Below are positions 1 to 9,323 of a stretch of DNA of 64,000 nt, in pieces. Position 1 is the first letter of the stretch. Each line of letters starts with the position of its first letter. Source of the stretch: a virus. The stretch spans positions 1-64,000 of IMG/VR virus record IMGVR_UViG_3300032116_000035. The stretch is one strand, 5' to 3'. The position numbers and the translations under genes are program-made. A model generated the notes under the pieces. That model worked only from the letters and a program-made list of their open reading frames with translations, was not told the origin of the DNA and ran no database searches.

Positions 1-3000
1 TTTGCTGCTGCTAATGCTGCATATATTCAAGCAAACTCAGGATTCATTCAGTCCAACGCCGCATTCAATCATGCAAATGCAGGATTTATTCGTGCAAACA
101 ATTCACTCAATGCAAACGTTGGTGGTCAAGTTACTGGTGATGTTGTCATTGTTGGTAATCTTACATCAAATACTTTAACAACAACGGGTTCAAATGGTAG
201 CATTACAGGTGCTAATGCTATCTTCTCAAATTATTTCTTTGGTGCAAACGGTACAGTAGACCTGTATGTCTACACATCATATGCTTTCGCAAATGCCAAT
301 GGTGCTTTTGCTAGAGCCAATGCTGCCTTTGCAAACGCTAACGGTGCTTTTGCTGCTGCTAACGCCGCATACATTCAGGCTAACAGTGCATTTATAAAAA
401 CGAATGCCGCTTTTGATCACGCCAATGCGGCATACATCTCACAGAATGCAACTGGTCAGTATGCTAATGCTGCATTCATTTGGGCAAATGCTGCGTACAA
501 TCAAGCAAATACTGACAAAGCAAACTTAGTTAATAGTGGCTTCACTGCTCAATTACATTCAAATGGTGCATTTGCTCTTCCCGGCACTTTAATATTCGGA
601 CCTTCCAAAGGAAGAATTACCAATCAGGGTGATGGAGTATTATCAATAACAGCAAATGCACAAAGTGGTAATACTGGAATATATTTGGATAATGCTAGTC
701 AAGCAGTGCTGTATGGTAAAACTAGCGTTCTTATTCAGACGAATCAAGGTCTTTTTGATTCACCAACAAGAAGTTTCACGTTCACTCAAGATGGTACAAT
801 AACATTACCAGCATCACGTGGAGATATCGGTAGAAGTGGTTTCCCGAATGGTATTGATTTATATAACAATAACGGTGGCGCTGGTTATGTAAGAATGAAT
901 TTTGCCGACGAATCGGTTATGTGGGTTGATCCGGGTGGCGCACATATTCAAACCACTGGAACTACAAGCAATACATGGGACTTTGGTACAGATGGCCAGA
1001 TAAGATTTCCGGATTCTACAAAACAATTCACAGCATTCATTGGCTATGGTATTGATAATGTTGCAAGAGATACTTCAAACTCAGCATTCATTCGTGCTAA
1101 CAATTCATTAGACGCAAATCTTGGTGGTACAGTTACCGCTAATGTTGTAATTGATGCTAATCTAACTACACAAAATGTATTTGTTGGTTCGTATATTGAT
1201 CTAAACACATCATCTTCTGTACCACCAAGAAATGAAGGTCGTATTTTTTACGACAATGATCAAAAAACTTTAGCATACAACAACGAATCTGATAACACGA
1301 TTCAACTTGGTCAAGAAACAGTAATTCGTGTATGGAACAATTCTGGTACCACGATTGACAGAGGCAAAGTTGCCCGTATAGGTGGTGATGCATCAGCAAA
1401 TGGCTTCCCTGCTGTTGCACTTGCTTCTGCTGACATTGCTGCAAATGCAGAAGTTGTTGGTGTTACTTCAACTGCAATTGCAAATAATGATTATGGTTAT
1501 GTAACGATACATGGTAAAATCAGAGGACTTAACACTTCATTATTGGCTGCTGGACAAGAGTTGTTCTTGTCAGATACGCCGGGTGAATATCAAACAACTC
1601 CTCCAGTGCCGCCAAGTATACCAATGGCAGTTGGTTATGTTACTCTGTCAGACGTAACAGACGGTTCAATTCTCGTCTATTCACATTTGATGGAAGGCAA
1701 GAATAAAACAAATGGTGCTATTCTGTTTGGTCGTAATGGTGCAATTGATCAAGACCCAACTAAACTGTATTGGGATTATGCCAACGACCGTTTAGGCATT
1801 GATACAGACAGCCCACAAGCAAACCTACACGTTGCTGGTGATGGTTTGTTCACAGGTAATCTGACTATCACAGGCAATCTTGTAATTAGTAATGCTCAAA
1901 CAATTACTACGGACCAATTGTTTGTTGGTGGTAACAATGTAATTCTGAGTGCCAATGTTACTGGTACACCAACACTCAATGCCGCAATCATTGTCAATCG
2001 TGGTTCATCACCAAACGCATATATTCTTTGGGATGAAACTGTTAATGAATGGTTAGCATATGAAGGATCGGGTGAACCCGGCCATATTATTCTTGCAAAT
2101 AAAACTGCGAACAGTTGGGCAGTATATGACACGTTTGAAGCATACGAAAAAGAGTTTTATCCTATTGGTGCGAATCTTGCAAACAGTACAAATGAACACG
2201 CTAAAGCGGGATTTGCGACAGCGAACATTGCAGAGAACTTAGCAACTGCAAGTTTTAAACATGCAAACTCCGGATTCATTCAGGCAAACTCATCGTATGT
2301 TCATGCGAATGCGGCTTATCTATCGCAAAATGCAACTGGTCAATATGCCAATGCGGCATTTATACATGCGAACTCTGCATATCAGTCACAGAATGCTACA
2401 GGTCAATACGCTAATGCTGCGTTTACTGTAGCCAACGGCGCATTTATTCATACCAACTCCGCATTCGGTCATGCCAACGCAGCATATCAGTCACAGAATG
2501 CGACTGGTCAATATGCAAATGCGGCATTTATACATGCTAACAGTGGTTACATTCATGTCAACTCAGCCTTTGATCATGCCAATGCTGCTTACATAAGTCA
2601 AAACTCAACTGGTAATTATGCCAACGCTGCTTTTGCAAATGCAAATGCTGGTCTTGCGATGGCCAATGCCGCTTTTGCCAATGCTAATGGTGCATTCGCT
2701 TCTGCTAATGCGGCGTTCAACACAGGTAATTCGGCATTTATTCAGGCTAATGCATCGTTTGACCATGCCAATGCAGCCTTTGCGGCGGCAAACAATGTAT
2801 TCCCACAAGTACAGCCCGCATACGATACTGCCAACTCAGCATTTATACATGCTAATGCATCGTTTGATAAAGCAAATACGGCCGATCAAAATGCACTATC
2901 TGCCGGATCATATGCTAACTCTGCGTTTGTACACGCCAACGCTGCATTTGCTTCTGCAAACAATGTAGCACCACAGGTACAACCGGCGTTTAATACCGCC

Positions 3001-4635
3001 AATGCGGCATTCATTCAAGCCAATGCGTCATTTATCACAGCAAACAACGCTGATGCAAATGCTTCGTCTGCTGGTGTATACGCTAATGGTGCATACGCCC
3101 ATGCGAATGCTGCGTTTGCTGCTGCTAATAATGTAGCACCGCAAGTTCAGCCGGCGTTTCATACCGCCAATGCAGCATTCATACAAGCCAATGCTGGCAT
3201 ACTTCATGCACAGTCAGCCTTTCATCACGCAAATGCTGGATTTGATGCTGCTAACACTGCTGACGATAAAGCAGTAACGGCAAGTAACCGTGCAAATGCG
3301 GCATTTATCGTTGCGAATGCTACGACGATTCAAGCGAATGCTGGTTTTGATCATGCAAATTCTGGATTTGTGCAGGCAAACTCTGCATTCTTCCATGCAA
3401 ATAGTGGATTCATTCAAGCGAATGCATCATACAATCAAGCGAATGCATCATTCATTGTAGCGAATGCAACTTCGTCACAGGCCAATGCAGCATTTGACCA
3501 TGCGAATGCGGCGTTTGCTTCAGCAAATAATGTAGCACCACAAGTACAACCAGCATTTAACACTGCAAATTCTGCGTTTATACAAGCAAATGCTGGTATT
3601 CTTCATGCACAGTCGGCGTTTAATCATGCCAACAGTGGTTTCATTCACGCCAATTCATCATATGTTCATGCGAATGCGGCATTCAATGCGGCGAATAATG
3701 CATCCGATCCTTGGGTTCGTGGTCAAGCAAATGCTGCCTTTATTCAAGCAAATGCTGCATTTGACAAAGCAAATACGGGTGCTAATGCTGAAGTCACAAC
3801 ATTTAACACAACATCAAATGGTGCTGTTTCTACTTACGCTTTAGGATTTACACCTGCATCTAACAGTGCGGTGATTGTTTCAATTGGTGGTATTGTTCAA
3901 ACTGAACTTGTGGATTATATTGTAACTCGTTCAAATAATTCCATTTCATTTAATGAACCTCCACCTGCTGGTCAATCCATTCGTGTGGCAGGATTTAATA
4001 ATGTAGTACCTTATTTCTTAGACATTGCGAATTCTGCTGGTGCTGTAGTATCAACATACAGTGCTGTTGGTGATGGTTCAACTCAAGCATTTAGTATTGG
4101 ATTTAGACCGGAATCAAACAAAGCCATTTTTGTTTCTATTGGTGGTATTTTACAACCCGAAACTGCGTATACCGTAACTCCATCAACAAACACAGTTACA
4201 TTTGTCACTGCGCCAGGTAATAATGAAAACATTCGAATTGTTGGCTTTGAAAAAATTAATCCTTATTATATTCAATATGTAAGTTCAAATGTCTCTGTAT
4301 CTGTATTTGAAACAATATCAACTGGTACAACTGCTACATTTAACTTAGGATTTAATCCTCAGGCCCGTGAAACACTTATTGTAACAATTGACGGTATTGT
4401 CCAGTCTATAAATGATTATACTGTAAATACCGCTTTACAGACAATTACATTAGATGAAATTCCTGCTAATGGTGAATTGGTGCGTGTTGCCACTATGTAC
4501 ACAACGGCAAACGCATTTGTTATTCCAGATGGCAGCATAACTTCACAAAAATTGAGTACATCACTTAATACATCGATTCAGTCTGCGGCGACAACAGGTA
4601 AAGCAATTGCAATGTCAATTGTATTTGGTGGCTAA
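1..4635 (+). CDS. Giant repeat-rich tail fibre protein, 5' end outside window
   Basis: The reading frame is open from the first base of the window to the stop at 4633-4635, giving 1544 visible residues; the true start lies upstream, and the first possible start inside the window (TTG at 685) is only an internal codon. The protein alternates (i) long seven-residue repeats of the type ANAAFxx, (ii) a non-repetitive globular region at about 1290-1720, and (iii) three related beta-rich modules of about 80 residues near the C-terminus. It ends in a short hook (DGSITSQKL) and the tail IVFGG. Such alanine/asparagine-repeat proteins are known as long fibres of T4-like phages from aquatic bacteria. 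A role as a distal or side fibre is inferred. It heads a block of fibre-related genes. Confidence 0.8.
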   Translation, partial: FAAANAAYIQANSGFIQSNAAFNHANAGFIRANNSLNANVGGQVTGDVVIVGNLTSNTLTTTGSNGSITGANAIFSNYFFGANGTVDLYVYTSYAFANANGAFARANAAFANANGAFAAANAAYIQANSAFIKTNAAFDHANAAYISQNATGQYANAAFIWANAAYNQANTDKANLVNSGFTAQLHSNGAFALPGTLIFGPSKGRITNQGDGVLSITANAQSGNTGIYLDNASQAVLYGKTSVLIQTNQGLFDSPTRSFTFTQDGTITLPASRGDIGRSGFPNGIDLYNNNGGAGYVRMNFADESVMWVDPGGAHIQTTGTTSNTWDFGTDGQIRFPDSTKQFTAFIGYGIDNVARDTSNSAFIRANNSLDANLGGTVTANVVIDANLTTQNVFVGSYIDLNTSSSVPPRNEGRIFYDNDQKTLAYNNESDNTIQLGQETVIRVWNNSGTTIDRGKVARIGGDASANGFPAVALASADIAANAEVVGVTSTAIANNDYGYVTIHGKIRGLNTSLLAAGQELFLSDTPGEYQTTPPVPPSIPMAVGYVTLSDVTDGSILVYSHLMEGKNKTNGAILFGRNGAIDQDPTKLYWDYANDRLGIDTDSPQANLHVAGDGLFTGNLTITGNLVISNAQTITTDQLFVGGNNVILSANVTGTPTLNAAIIVNRGSSPNAYILWDETVNEWLAYEGSGEPGHIILANKTANSWAVYDTFEAYEKEFYPIGANLANSTNEHAKAGFATANIAENLATASFKHANSGFIQANSSYVHANAAYLSQNATGQYANAAFIHANSAYQSQNATGQYANAAFTVANGAFIHTNSAFGHANAAYQSQNATGQYANAAFIHANSGYIHVNSAFDHANAAYISQNSTGNYANAAFANANAGLAMANAAFANANGAFASANAAFNTGNSAFIQANASFDHANAAFAAANNVFPQVQPAYDTANSAFIHANASFDKANTADQNALSAGSYANSAFVHANAAFASANNVAPQVQPAFNTANAAFIQANASFITANNADANASSAGVYANGAYAHANAAFAAANNVAPQVQPAFHTANAAFIQANAGILHAQSAFHHANAGFDAANTADDKAVTASNRANAAFIVANATTIQANAGFDHANSGFVQANSAFFHANSGFIQANASYNQANASFIVANATSSQANAAFDHANAAFASANNVAPQVQPAFNTANSAFIQANAGILHAQSAFNHANSGFIHANSSYVHANAAFNAANNASDPWVRGQANAAFIQANAAFDKANTGANAEVTTFNTTSNGAVSTYALGFTPASNSAVIVSIGGIVQTELVDYIVTRSNNSISFNEPPPAGQSIRVAGFNNVVPYFLDIANSAGAVVSTYSAVGDGSTQAFSIGFRPESNKAIFVSIGGILQPETAYTVTPSTNTVTFVTAPGNNENIRIVGFEKINPYYIQYVSSNVSVSVFETISTGTTATFNLGFNPQARETLIVTIDGIVQSINDYTVNTALQTITLDEIPANGELVRVATMYTTANAFVIPDGSITSQKLSTSLNTSIQSAATTGKAIAMSIVFGG
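2170..3790 (+). repeat. Heptad-type ANAAF repeat region of the fibre gene
   Basis: Codons spell a phrase of seven residues, roughly A-N-x-A-F-x-x, repeated dozens of times. Longer units are superimposed: a phrase containing SQNATGQYANAAF occurs several times around 2310-2620, and one containing ANNVAPQVQPAF recurs at about 2795, 2960, 3130 and 3530. The same phrases occur at 1-500. A seven-residue period with A and F at fixed places suits a trimeric coiled or helical rod. This is an inference from periodicity only. Confidence 0.8.
3786..4500 (+). repeat. Three tandem beta-rich fibre modules
   Basis: Three consecutive stretches of about 80 residues share the pattern S-T-(Y/F)-x-LGF-P-(A/E)-x-I-V-(S/T)-I-(G/D)-G-I-(V/L)-Q, followed by a strand ending in (I/V)R(V/I)-(A/V)-G-F or VRVA. 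They look like duplicated beta-sandwich domains near the C-terminus of the fibre, a usual position for receptor-facing or assembly modules. Confidence 0.6.
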
Positions 4636-4636
4636 C

Positions 4637-4644
4637 TCTAAATA
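4637..4644 (+). promoter_or_regulatory. Possible T4-type late promoter (TCTAAATA)
   Basis: This is a variant of the TATAAATA late box, 18 bases before the ATG at 4663 and just after the fibre stop codon. The same TCTAAATA appears before the tail tube gene. It partly reuses stop-codon sequence, so it could be coincidence. Confidence 0.35.
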
Positions 4645-4662
4645 AACAAAAAATGAAATAAA

Positions 4663-5196
4663 ATGACGCAAAGAATAAACACTAATAGATTTGCCAATAC
4701 TTCGGTTACTGGAGCCAAAATAGCCGTTGGTACAATTACGGGTAATTTGGTTGCTAATAACACGATTGCTTCTGTAAAACTTGCTCCAGTAAATCGTTTA
4801 TTGGAAAATGCTAATTTGATTTCAAGTTCAACAAGCGGTAATGTAAATGTATCACTTGATGACAATTCAGTTTATTATGTAACCAGTAATGTTGCTGATA
4901 ATGTTACTTTTAATATTCGGGTAAGTCCAGAAACTACTTTAAATAGTTTTATGGCAAACGGTCAATCAATTACTACAGCATTCATATTGACACAAGGCTC
5001 CACACAGTTCTTGGCCAATTTGGCAATTGATGGTGTTTATCAATCAGGCAATACAAGATGGAGTGGTAACACTAGACCGACTTATGCAGCATCACTTACG
5101 AATCAACAATTAGATGTTTATACCTTCACATCAATTAAAACAGGATCCAATGCGTTTTCAGTTTTAGGATCAAGAACATCATATGGATTTGGTTAA
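4663..5196 (+). CDS. Fibre-associated beta-rich protein, paralogue of the next gene
   Basis: A 177-residue protein of unknown function. The N-terminal 45 residues consist of short repeats of the form G-x-I-x-G-N-x-(V/I)-A-N-N. A segment rich in beta strands follows (GNVNVSLDDNSVYYVTSNVADN), then a C-terminus ending SYGFG. The next gene has the same architecture, with clear matches in the NVTFN, GQ-I-T and (V)YTF/SF segments, so the pair arose by tandem duplication. Position directly behind the giant fibre suggests a fibre-tip or fibre-attachment part. No good Shine-Dalgarno site precedes the ATG. Not recognised as a named family. Confidence 0.7.
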   Translation: MTQRINTNRFANTSVTGAKIAVGTITGNLVANNTIASVKLAPVNRLLENANLISSSTSGNVNVSLDDNSVYYVTSNVADNVTFNIRVSPETTLNSFMANGQSITTAFILTQGSTQFLANLAIDGVYQSGNTRWSGNTRPTYAASLTNQQLDVYTFTSIKTGSNAFSVLGSRTSYGFG

Positions 5197-5200
5197 TTAA

Positions 5201-5758
5201 ATGTCAGATCAAAAAGTAGAATCAGGTCGTATTGCAGATGGTGCAATTATTGGAAACAAAATTGCAGGTAATGCCGTTCGTGCAAACAATATTGTAGCAG
5301 GTCAAATTGCAGGCAACACTCTTGCTGCAAACCTTCACATATCTTTGAGTCAAGTTCTTGAATCTGCAAATGTATACTCCGTTGCTGTTGGTGGTAATGT
5401 AAACATTGATTTAGAAAACAATACTGTTTATTTCTTTTCTTCAAACACAACAGCAAATGTAACTTTTAATTTTAGAGCGAACACACAAAATACTCTTGAT
5501 TCACAGTTGACTATTGGACAAACAATTACTGCGGCAATTTTATTGAAGCATGGTGCAACGAGATATCGTGCCAATGTTTATGTTGATGGTACTTTACAAA
5601 ATCCTTGGTGGGCAGGAAATTCAGCTCCTGGTTTTTCTACTACACAACAAGAATCCATTGACATATATTCATTTAATATTTTAAAAACGGCAGCAAATGT
5701 TTACACAGTATTAGCGGCAAATAGTAATTTTCAAAGAGCGTTAAATCAAAACCCCTAA
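5201..5758 (+). CDS. Fibre-associated beta-rich protein, second copy
   Basis: A 185-residue tandem paralogue of the preceding gene, starting four bases after its stop codon. The N-terminus is a clean run of hook repeats (DGAIIGNKIAGNAVRANNIV) in which isoleucine/valine and Asn/Gly recur about every five residues. The body matches the preceding protein strand for strand (GNVNIDLENNTVYFFSS; NVTFNFR; GQTITAAILL). The repeats would suit a small beta-solenoid or clasp to a fibre. Function is inferred from context only. Confidence 0.7.
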   Translation: MSDQKVESGRIADGAIIGNKIAGNAVRANNIVAGQIAGNTLAANLHISLSQVLESANVYSVAVGGNVNIDLENNTVYFFSSNTTANVTFNFRANTQNTLDSQLTIGQTITAAILLKHGATRYRANVYVDGTLQNPWWAGNSAPGFSTTQQESIDIYSFNILKTAANVYTVLAANSNFQRALNQNP

Positions 5759-5766
5759 GGTGTAAA

Positions 5767-5907
5767 ATGATACAAAAAGTTGAAACTGGAATAATACAAG
5801 TTCGTGCAGTTACAGGCAATTTGATTGCAAATAACGCCGTTAGCGCAAACAACATCGTTTCACCACCCGACATTTTTGACGATGCGTTTTTATTCGGTGG
5901 AATGTAA
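5767..5907 (+). CDS. 46-residue mini-paralogue carrying only the hook module
   Basis: Small gene starting ATGATACAAAAAG and ending TAA at 5905-5907. Its N-terminus (VETGIIQVRAVTGNLIANN) is the same hook repeat seen at the start of the two preceding genes, but the beta-rich body is missing. It finishes in DDAFLFGGM, echoing the FGG and YGFG ends of the neighbouring fibre proteins. The stop codon overlaps the start of the glycine-rich gene by one base (TAATG), so the two are probably translated together. It may be a capping or attachment peptide, or a shrunken paralogue. The conserved motif and tight packing argue that it is real. Confidence 0.65.
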   Translation: MIQKVETGIIQVRAVTGNLIANNAVSANNIVSPPDIFDDAFLFGGM

Positions 5908-8354
5908 TGCCTTTGTTGTCAACTTTTGCGGTTGGTTCTTTACCTGGGATTCTTGGCAGAGGCATCTCTGCTAGTGCTGCCATAGTTTCATATACAGTCA
6001 CAAGAATATTCACTCAAGCAACAACATGGGTAGCACCTTCGGGTGTGACATCTGTTGATTATCTTTTAGTCGCCGGTGGTGGAGGTGGTGGTTCTTTTGG
6101 TGGTGGCGGTGGTGCCGGTGGAGTTTTACAAGGCATCGGTTTTTCTGTAACGCCGGGTCAATCATACACAATTACAATAGGTGGTGGAGGTGCTGCCGCT
6201 ACCAGTTCCGATAATGGTATAAACGGAAGCAACGGCTCCAACTCAGTATTCGGTTCACTAACAGCGATAGGTGGTGGTGGCGGTGGAACAAGAAATGGCA
6301 ATCCATATGCTGGACAACCTGGGTTTTCGGGTGGCTCTGGTGGTGGTGGCGCAAATTCTGACCCTGCTTTTAATGCACCTGGGGGACTAGGTACTCCAGG
6401 ACAAGGAAACAATGGAGGTGCTGGTGGTTCTGGTGTAAGCGGTACACCAAATTATGGTCATGGTGGCGGCGGTGGTGCTGCTAACACTGGTCAAAACGGG
6501 AAAGCAAATGGTGCTTTTGGTGCAGCAGGTGGTGCGGGAATATACTCTACTATATCTGGTGCCAATGTAGCATATGGTGGCGGCGGTGGTGGAGGTGTAT
6601 ACACAAACGGCACTGTAGGTGGCGGTGGTATTGGTGGTGGTGGTAATGGTGGGGGTAATTATCCCGGTGCGCCGCCAGTGCAAAGTGGCACAGCAAATAC
6701 TGGCGGTGGCGGTGGCGGCGGAGCTTACACAGCGGCAGGTGGGGCAGGTGGGTCCGGCATCATCATCATTCGCTATACAGAAACCGCAGGTGTCAATGGT
6801 GTATATGTATTTGCAAACACTGGTCAATTAGTAATACCCCCCGGCGTTACTAATATTGACTATCTATTAATTGCTGGAGGTGGAGGTGGTGGTGGTCGTA
6901 TTGGTGGTGGCGGTGGTGCTGGCGGTTTATTGCAAGGTACAGGTTATGTAGTAGCACCCGAACAACTTTACACAATTCAGATTGGTGGAGGTGGCACGGC
7001 GGGTGCTCCTGGTGTCGGTAGTAATGGAGTAAACACAGTTCTTTCTGCTGGAAACACAGTAACTTCTTCTGTTCTTTTGACTGCAATAGGTGGTGGGGGA
7101 GGTGCTGCAACAGACAGTGGATATGGACAATCCGGTGGTTCTGGTGGTGGTAATGGCAGAGGTTTAAATAATTCAACGCCAGGAGGAAGAGGCACACCAG
7201 GTCAAGGATTCGATGGTGGTGCCGGTGGAAGTGCGGTTGGTGGTGGCACTGATCGTTCTGGTGGAGGAGGTGGTGGCGGTGGTGCTGGCTTTGGCAGCCC
7301 GTCAGGAACATCCTCAAATGGTGGCATAGGAATTTTCTCATCAATTACTGGTGCTAATGTTGGTTATGCCGGTGGTGGTGGCGGTGGTGCATATTTAAAT
7401 CCAACAAACACACCATTTGGACATTTTATTTGTGGCGGTGCAAATGGCGTAAATTCTCCATCGGCGGCAACTGGAGGTGTTGCTGTATCTAATCGTGGTG
7501 GTGGTGGCGGTGGTGGTGGATATACTGGTGAACCTGGAACTGCTGGTGGTGCTGGTGGCTCAGGTTTTGCTGTTATTAGAGTATCGGCTTTACAAAATAA
7601 ATTTACTGTTTTCTCTAACACCACAACATGGACAGTACCAACAGGCACAACAAGTCTTGAATACCTAATCGTCGCTGGCGGTGGTGGAGGTGGAGGTTCT
7701 GTTGCAGGTGGCGGTGGTGCTGGTGGATTTCTTACAGGCACAAATTTAGCAGTATCTCCGGGACAAGTTTATACAGTTGTCGTTGGAGGTGGTGGTGGAG
7801 GTGGTCCATCACAAGTAGCGGGAACAAATGGATCAAATTCAGGCGTTTTTAGCACATCACCAGTGTCTAGTTTGTGGGCAACCGGTGGAGGTGGTGGTGC
7901 TACTGGTGCTCCAAGCAGTGGCACATTTGCAAGAAGTGGTGGTTCTGGTGGAGGAGGCACTTCTTATCCTGGACAACCGGCAGGTCTAATAGCCGGCGCA
8001 CCTGGAACACCAGGTCAAGGAAACAGCGGCGGAAATGGTGCTAATGATGCTGGCGGTGGCGGCGGTGGTGCAGGAGGAGCAGGACAGAATGGTGCAGTTG
8101 GTGGAGGCGGTGGCACTGGTGGTGTAGGATTATTTTCAACACTTTCTGGTTCGAGTATTGGATATGCCGGTGGTGGCGGTGGTGGTAGCGGAAACAGTGG
8201 AGGAACTGCTTCTCAAGGCGGTAGTGCTGGTGCTACAAATGCGGCAGCCGCAGCAAATACCAACTCCGGTGGTGGTGGAGGCGGCGGATGGCTGTATTCT
8301 GGTGGTGCCGGTGGTGCTGGTGGTTCAGGTGTAGTCATTCTCAAATGGACTTAG
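5907..8354 (+). CDS. Glycine-rich three-repeat adhesin-like protein
   Basis: An 815-residue protein built from three copies of a roughly 260-residue unit, each opening with a segment like FTxxTTWxxPxGVTSVDYLL, followed by VAGGGGGG, long polyglycine runs, a VxPGQxYTIxIGGGG strand and a LFS(T/S)(I/L)SG motif. Polyglycine repeats of this kind occur in Pfam-type glycine-rich domains and in phage receptor-binding adhesins such as S16 gp38, where they form packed polyglycine helices. By context this is the likely receptor-binding or fibre-tip protein. It overlaps the mini-hook gene by one base. Long proline-rich open frames on the opposite strand are mere shadows of the GGT/GGC codons. Confidence 0.75.
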   Translation: MPLLSTFAVGSLPGILGRGISASAAIVSYTVTRIFTQATTWVAPSGVTSVDYLLVAGGGGGGSFGGGGGAGGVLQGIGFSVTPGQSYTITIGGGGAAATSSDNGINGSNGSNSVFGSLTAIGGGGGGTRNGNPYAGQPGFSGGSGGGGANSDPAFNAPGGLGTPGQGNNGGAGGSGVSGTPNYGHGGGGGAANTGQNGKANGAFGAAGGAGIYSTISGANVAYGGGGGGGVYTNGTVGGGGIGGGGNGGGNYPGAPPVQSGTANTGGGGGGGAYTAAGGAGGSGIIIIRYTETAGVNGVYVFANTGQLVIPPGVTNIDYLLIAGGGGGGGRIGGGGGAGGLLQGTGYVVAPEQLYTIQIGGGGTAGAPGVGSNGVNTVLSAGNTVTSSVLLTAIGGGGGAATDSGYGQSGGSGGGNGRGLNNSTPGGRGTPGQGFDGGAGGSAVGGGTDRSGGGGGGGGAGFGSPSGTSSNGGIGIFSSITGANVGYAGGGGGGAYLNPTNTPFGHFICGGANGVNSPSAATGGVAVSNRGGGGGGGGYTGEPGTAGGAGGSGFAVIRVSALQNKFTVFSNTTTWTVPTGTTSLEYLIVAGGGGGGGSVAGGGGAGGFLTGTNLAVSPGQVYTVVVGGGGGGGPSQVAGTNGSNSGVFSTSPVSSLWATGGGGGATGAPSSGTFARSGGSGGGGTSYPGQPAGLIAGAPGTPGQGNSGGNGANDAGGGGGGAGGAGQNGAVGGGGGTGGVGLFSTLSGSSIGYAGGGGGGSGNSGGTASQGGSAGATNAAAAANTNSGGGGGGGWLYSGGAGGAGGSGVVILKWT
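5970..8351 (+). repeat. Three glycine-rich protein repeats
   Basis: Copies begin near 5998, 6800 and 7595. Each carries the aromatic opening strand, then GGGGGG blocks. The DNA is a degenerate GGT/GGA/GGC run, which could recombine and change copy number. Confidence 0.7.
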
Positions 8355-8369
8355 AATAAATAAACAACT

Positions 8370-9323
8370 ATGGCAACTATAAACACAAGACAACAGTTCA
8401 AAGACTACTGCTTACGCCGACTTGGTTGGCCAGTCATTGAAATTAACGTAGATGATGATCAAGTTGATGATCGTATTGATGACGCACTCGGTTTTTGGCG
8501 TGACTATCATTACGATGGAACAGAAAAACTGTTCATGAAGCATCAGATTACACAAGAAGATATTAATCGCAAATGGATTTATTGTCCAGATGCGGTACAG
8601 TTTGTCACAGGTATTTTTCCGTTTGACCAATCAAACGCATCAATCAACATGTTTGACTTGCGTTATCAGTTGCGTCTGCACGATCTTTACGACTTTACAT
8701 CTGTATCATATGTGTCATATGAAATCACGATGCAGCATTTACGCACACTGAACTTATTATTTTCTGGTACACCTCAATTCAGATTTAACCGTCATCAAAA
8801 TAAAGTGTTCTTAGATATTGATTGGACTAGGGATGTACAACCTGGTGATTGGGTTGTAGTTGAGTGCTATCGTACAGTTCAGCCTGAAACGGTTGTATTG
8901 ACGGGTACAGTAACGGGTTCACCATCATCAAACACAATAATTGGTTACGGCACAAAGTTTGACCAAGAAATCGTGCCGTTTGATTTCATTACAATTGGTG
9001 GAGAGTCAAAACAAGTTGGCAATATTGAGTCACCAACAAGCCTAACACTGATTGGTCCGCCATCAACAACACACAATAATTCGGCTATTCAAATTGAAGG
9101 CACAACTGATGTATGGAATGACCGTTTTCTGAAGCAGTTAGCCACAGCAAAAATCAAACAACAATGGGGCAACAACCTCAAAAAGTTTGAAGGCATTCAA
9201 ATGCCTGGTGGTGTGACACTGAATGGTCAAAAGATTTACGATGAAGCGTCGGAAGAAATTAAAGAAATGGAAGAACAGATTTACATGATGGGTTCACTGC
9301 CGTCAGAAATCTTTACAGGCTAA
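8370..9323 (+). CDS. gp13: Neck protein gp13-like
   Basis: A 317-residue protein (about 309 in T4) with the gp13 N-terminus: a short helical start (TRQQFKDYCLRRLG), then DDQVDDRIDDALGFWRDYHYDG and the TEKLFMKHQIT segment. In T4, gp13 and gp14 form the neck that seals the filled head and receives the tail. It directly precedes gp14, gp15 and the terminase genes, as in T4, and its stop overlaps the gp14 start (TAATG). The start follows the glycine-rich gene by 15 bases. Confidence 0.88.
   Translation: MATINTRQQFKDYCLRRLGWPVIEINVDDDQVDDRIDDALGFWRDYHYDGTEKLFMKHQITQEDINRKWIYCPDAVQFVTGIFPFDQSNASINMFDLRYQLRLHDLYDFTSVSYVSYEITMQHLRTLNLLFSGTPQFRFNRHQNKVFLDIDWTRDVQPGDWVVVECYRTVQPETVVLTGTVTGSPSSNTIIGYGTKFDQEIVPFDFITIGGESKQVGNIESPTSLTLIGPPSTTHNNSAIQIEGTTDVWNDRFLKQLATAKIKQQWGNNLKKFEGIQMPGGVTLNGQKIYDEASEEIKEMEEQIYMMGSLPSEIFTG

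Noticed and set aside
1-500. Regular repeats at the left edge suggesting a CRISPR array
   Set aside because: The repeat period is 21 bases within one open frame with codon-level variation; no constant repeats with unique spacers.
2605-3417. Open frames on both strands in the fibre repeat region
   Set aside because: Compositional shadows of the ANAAF repeats; the main frame is continuous and explains the periodicity.
6158-7960. Long open frames on the minus strand inside the glycine-rich gene, encoding proline-rich proteins
   Set aside because: They are the complement of GGT/GGA/GGC glycine codons; no ribosome sites, no family similarity.
8355-8362. AATAAATA before gp13 as late promoter
   Set aside because: Only seven bases before the ATG, which would leave almost no leader; overlaps the end of the upstream gene context and may be chance.
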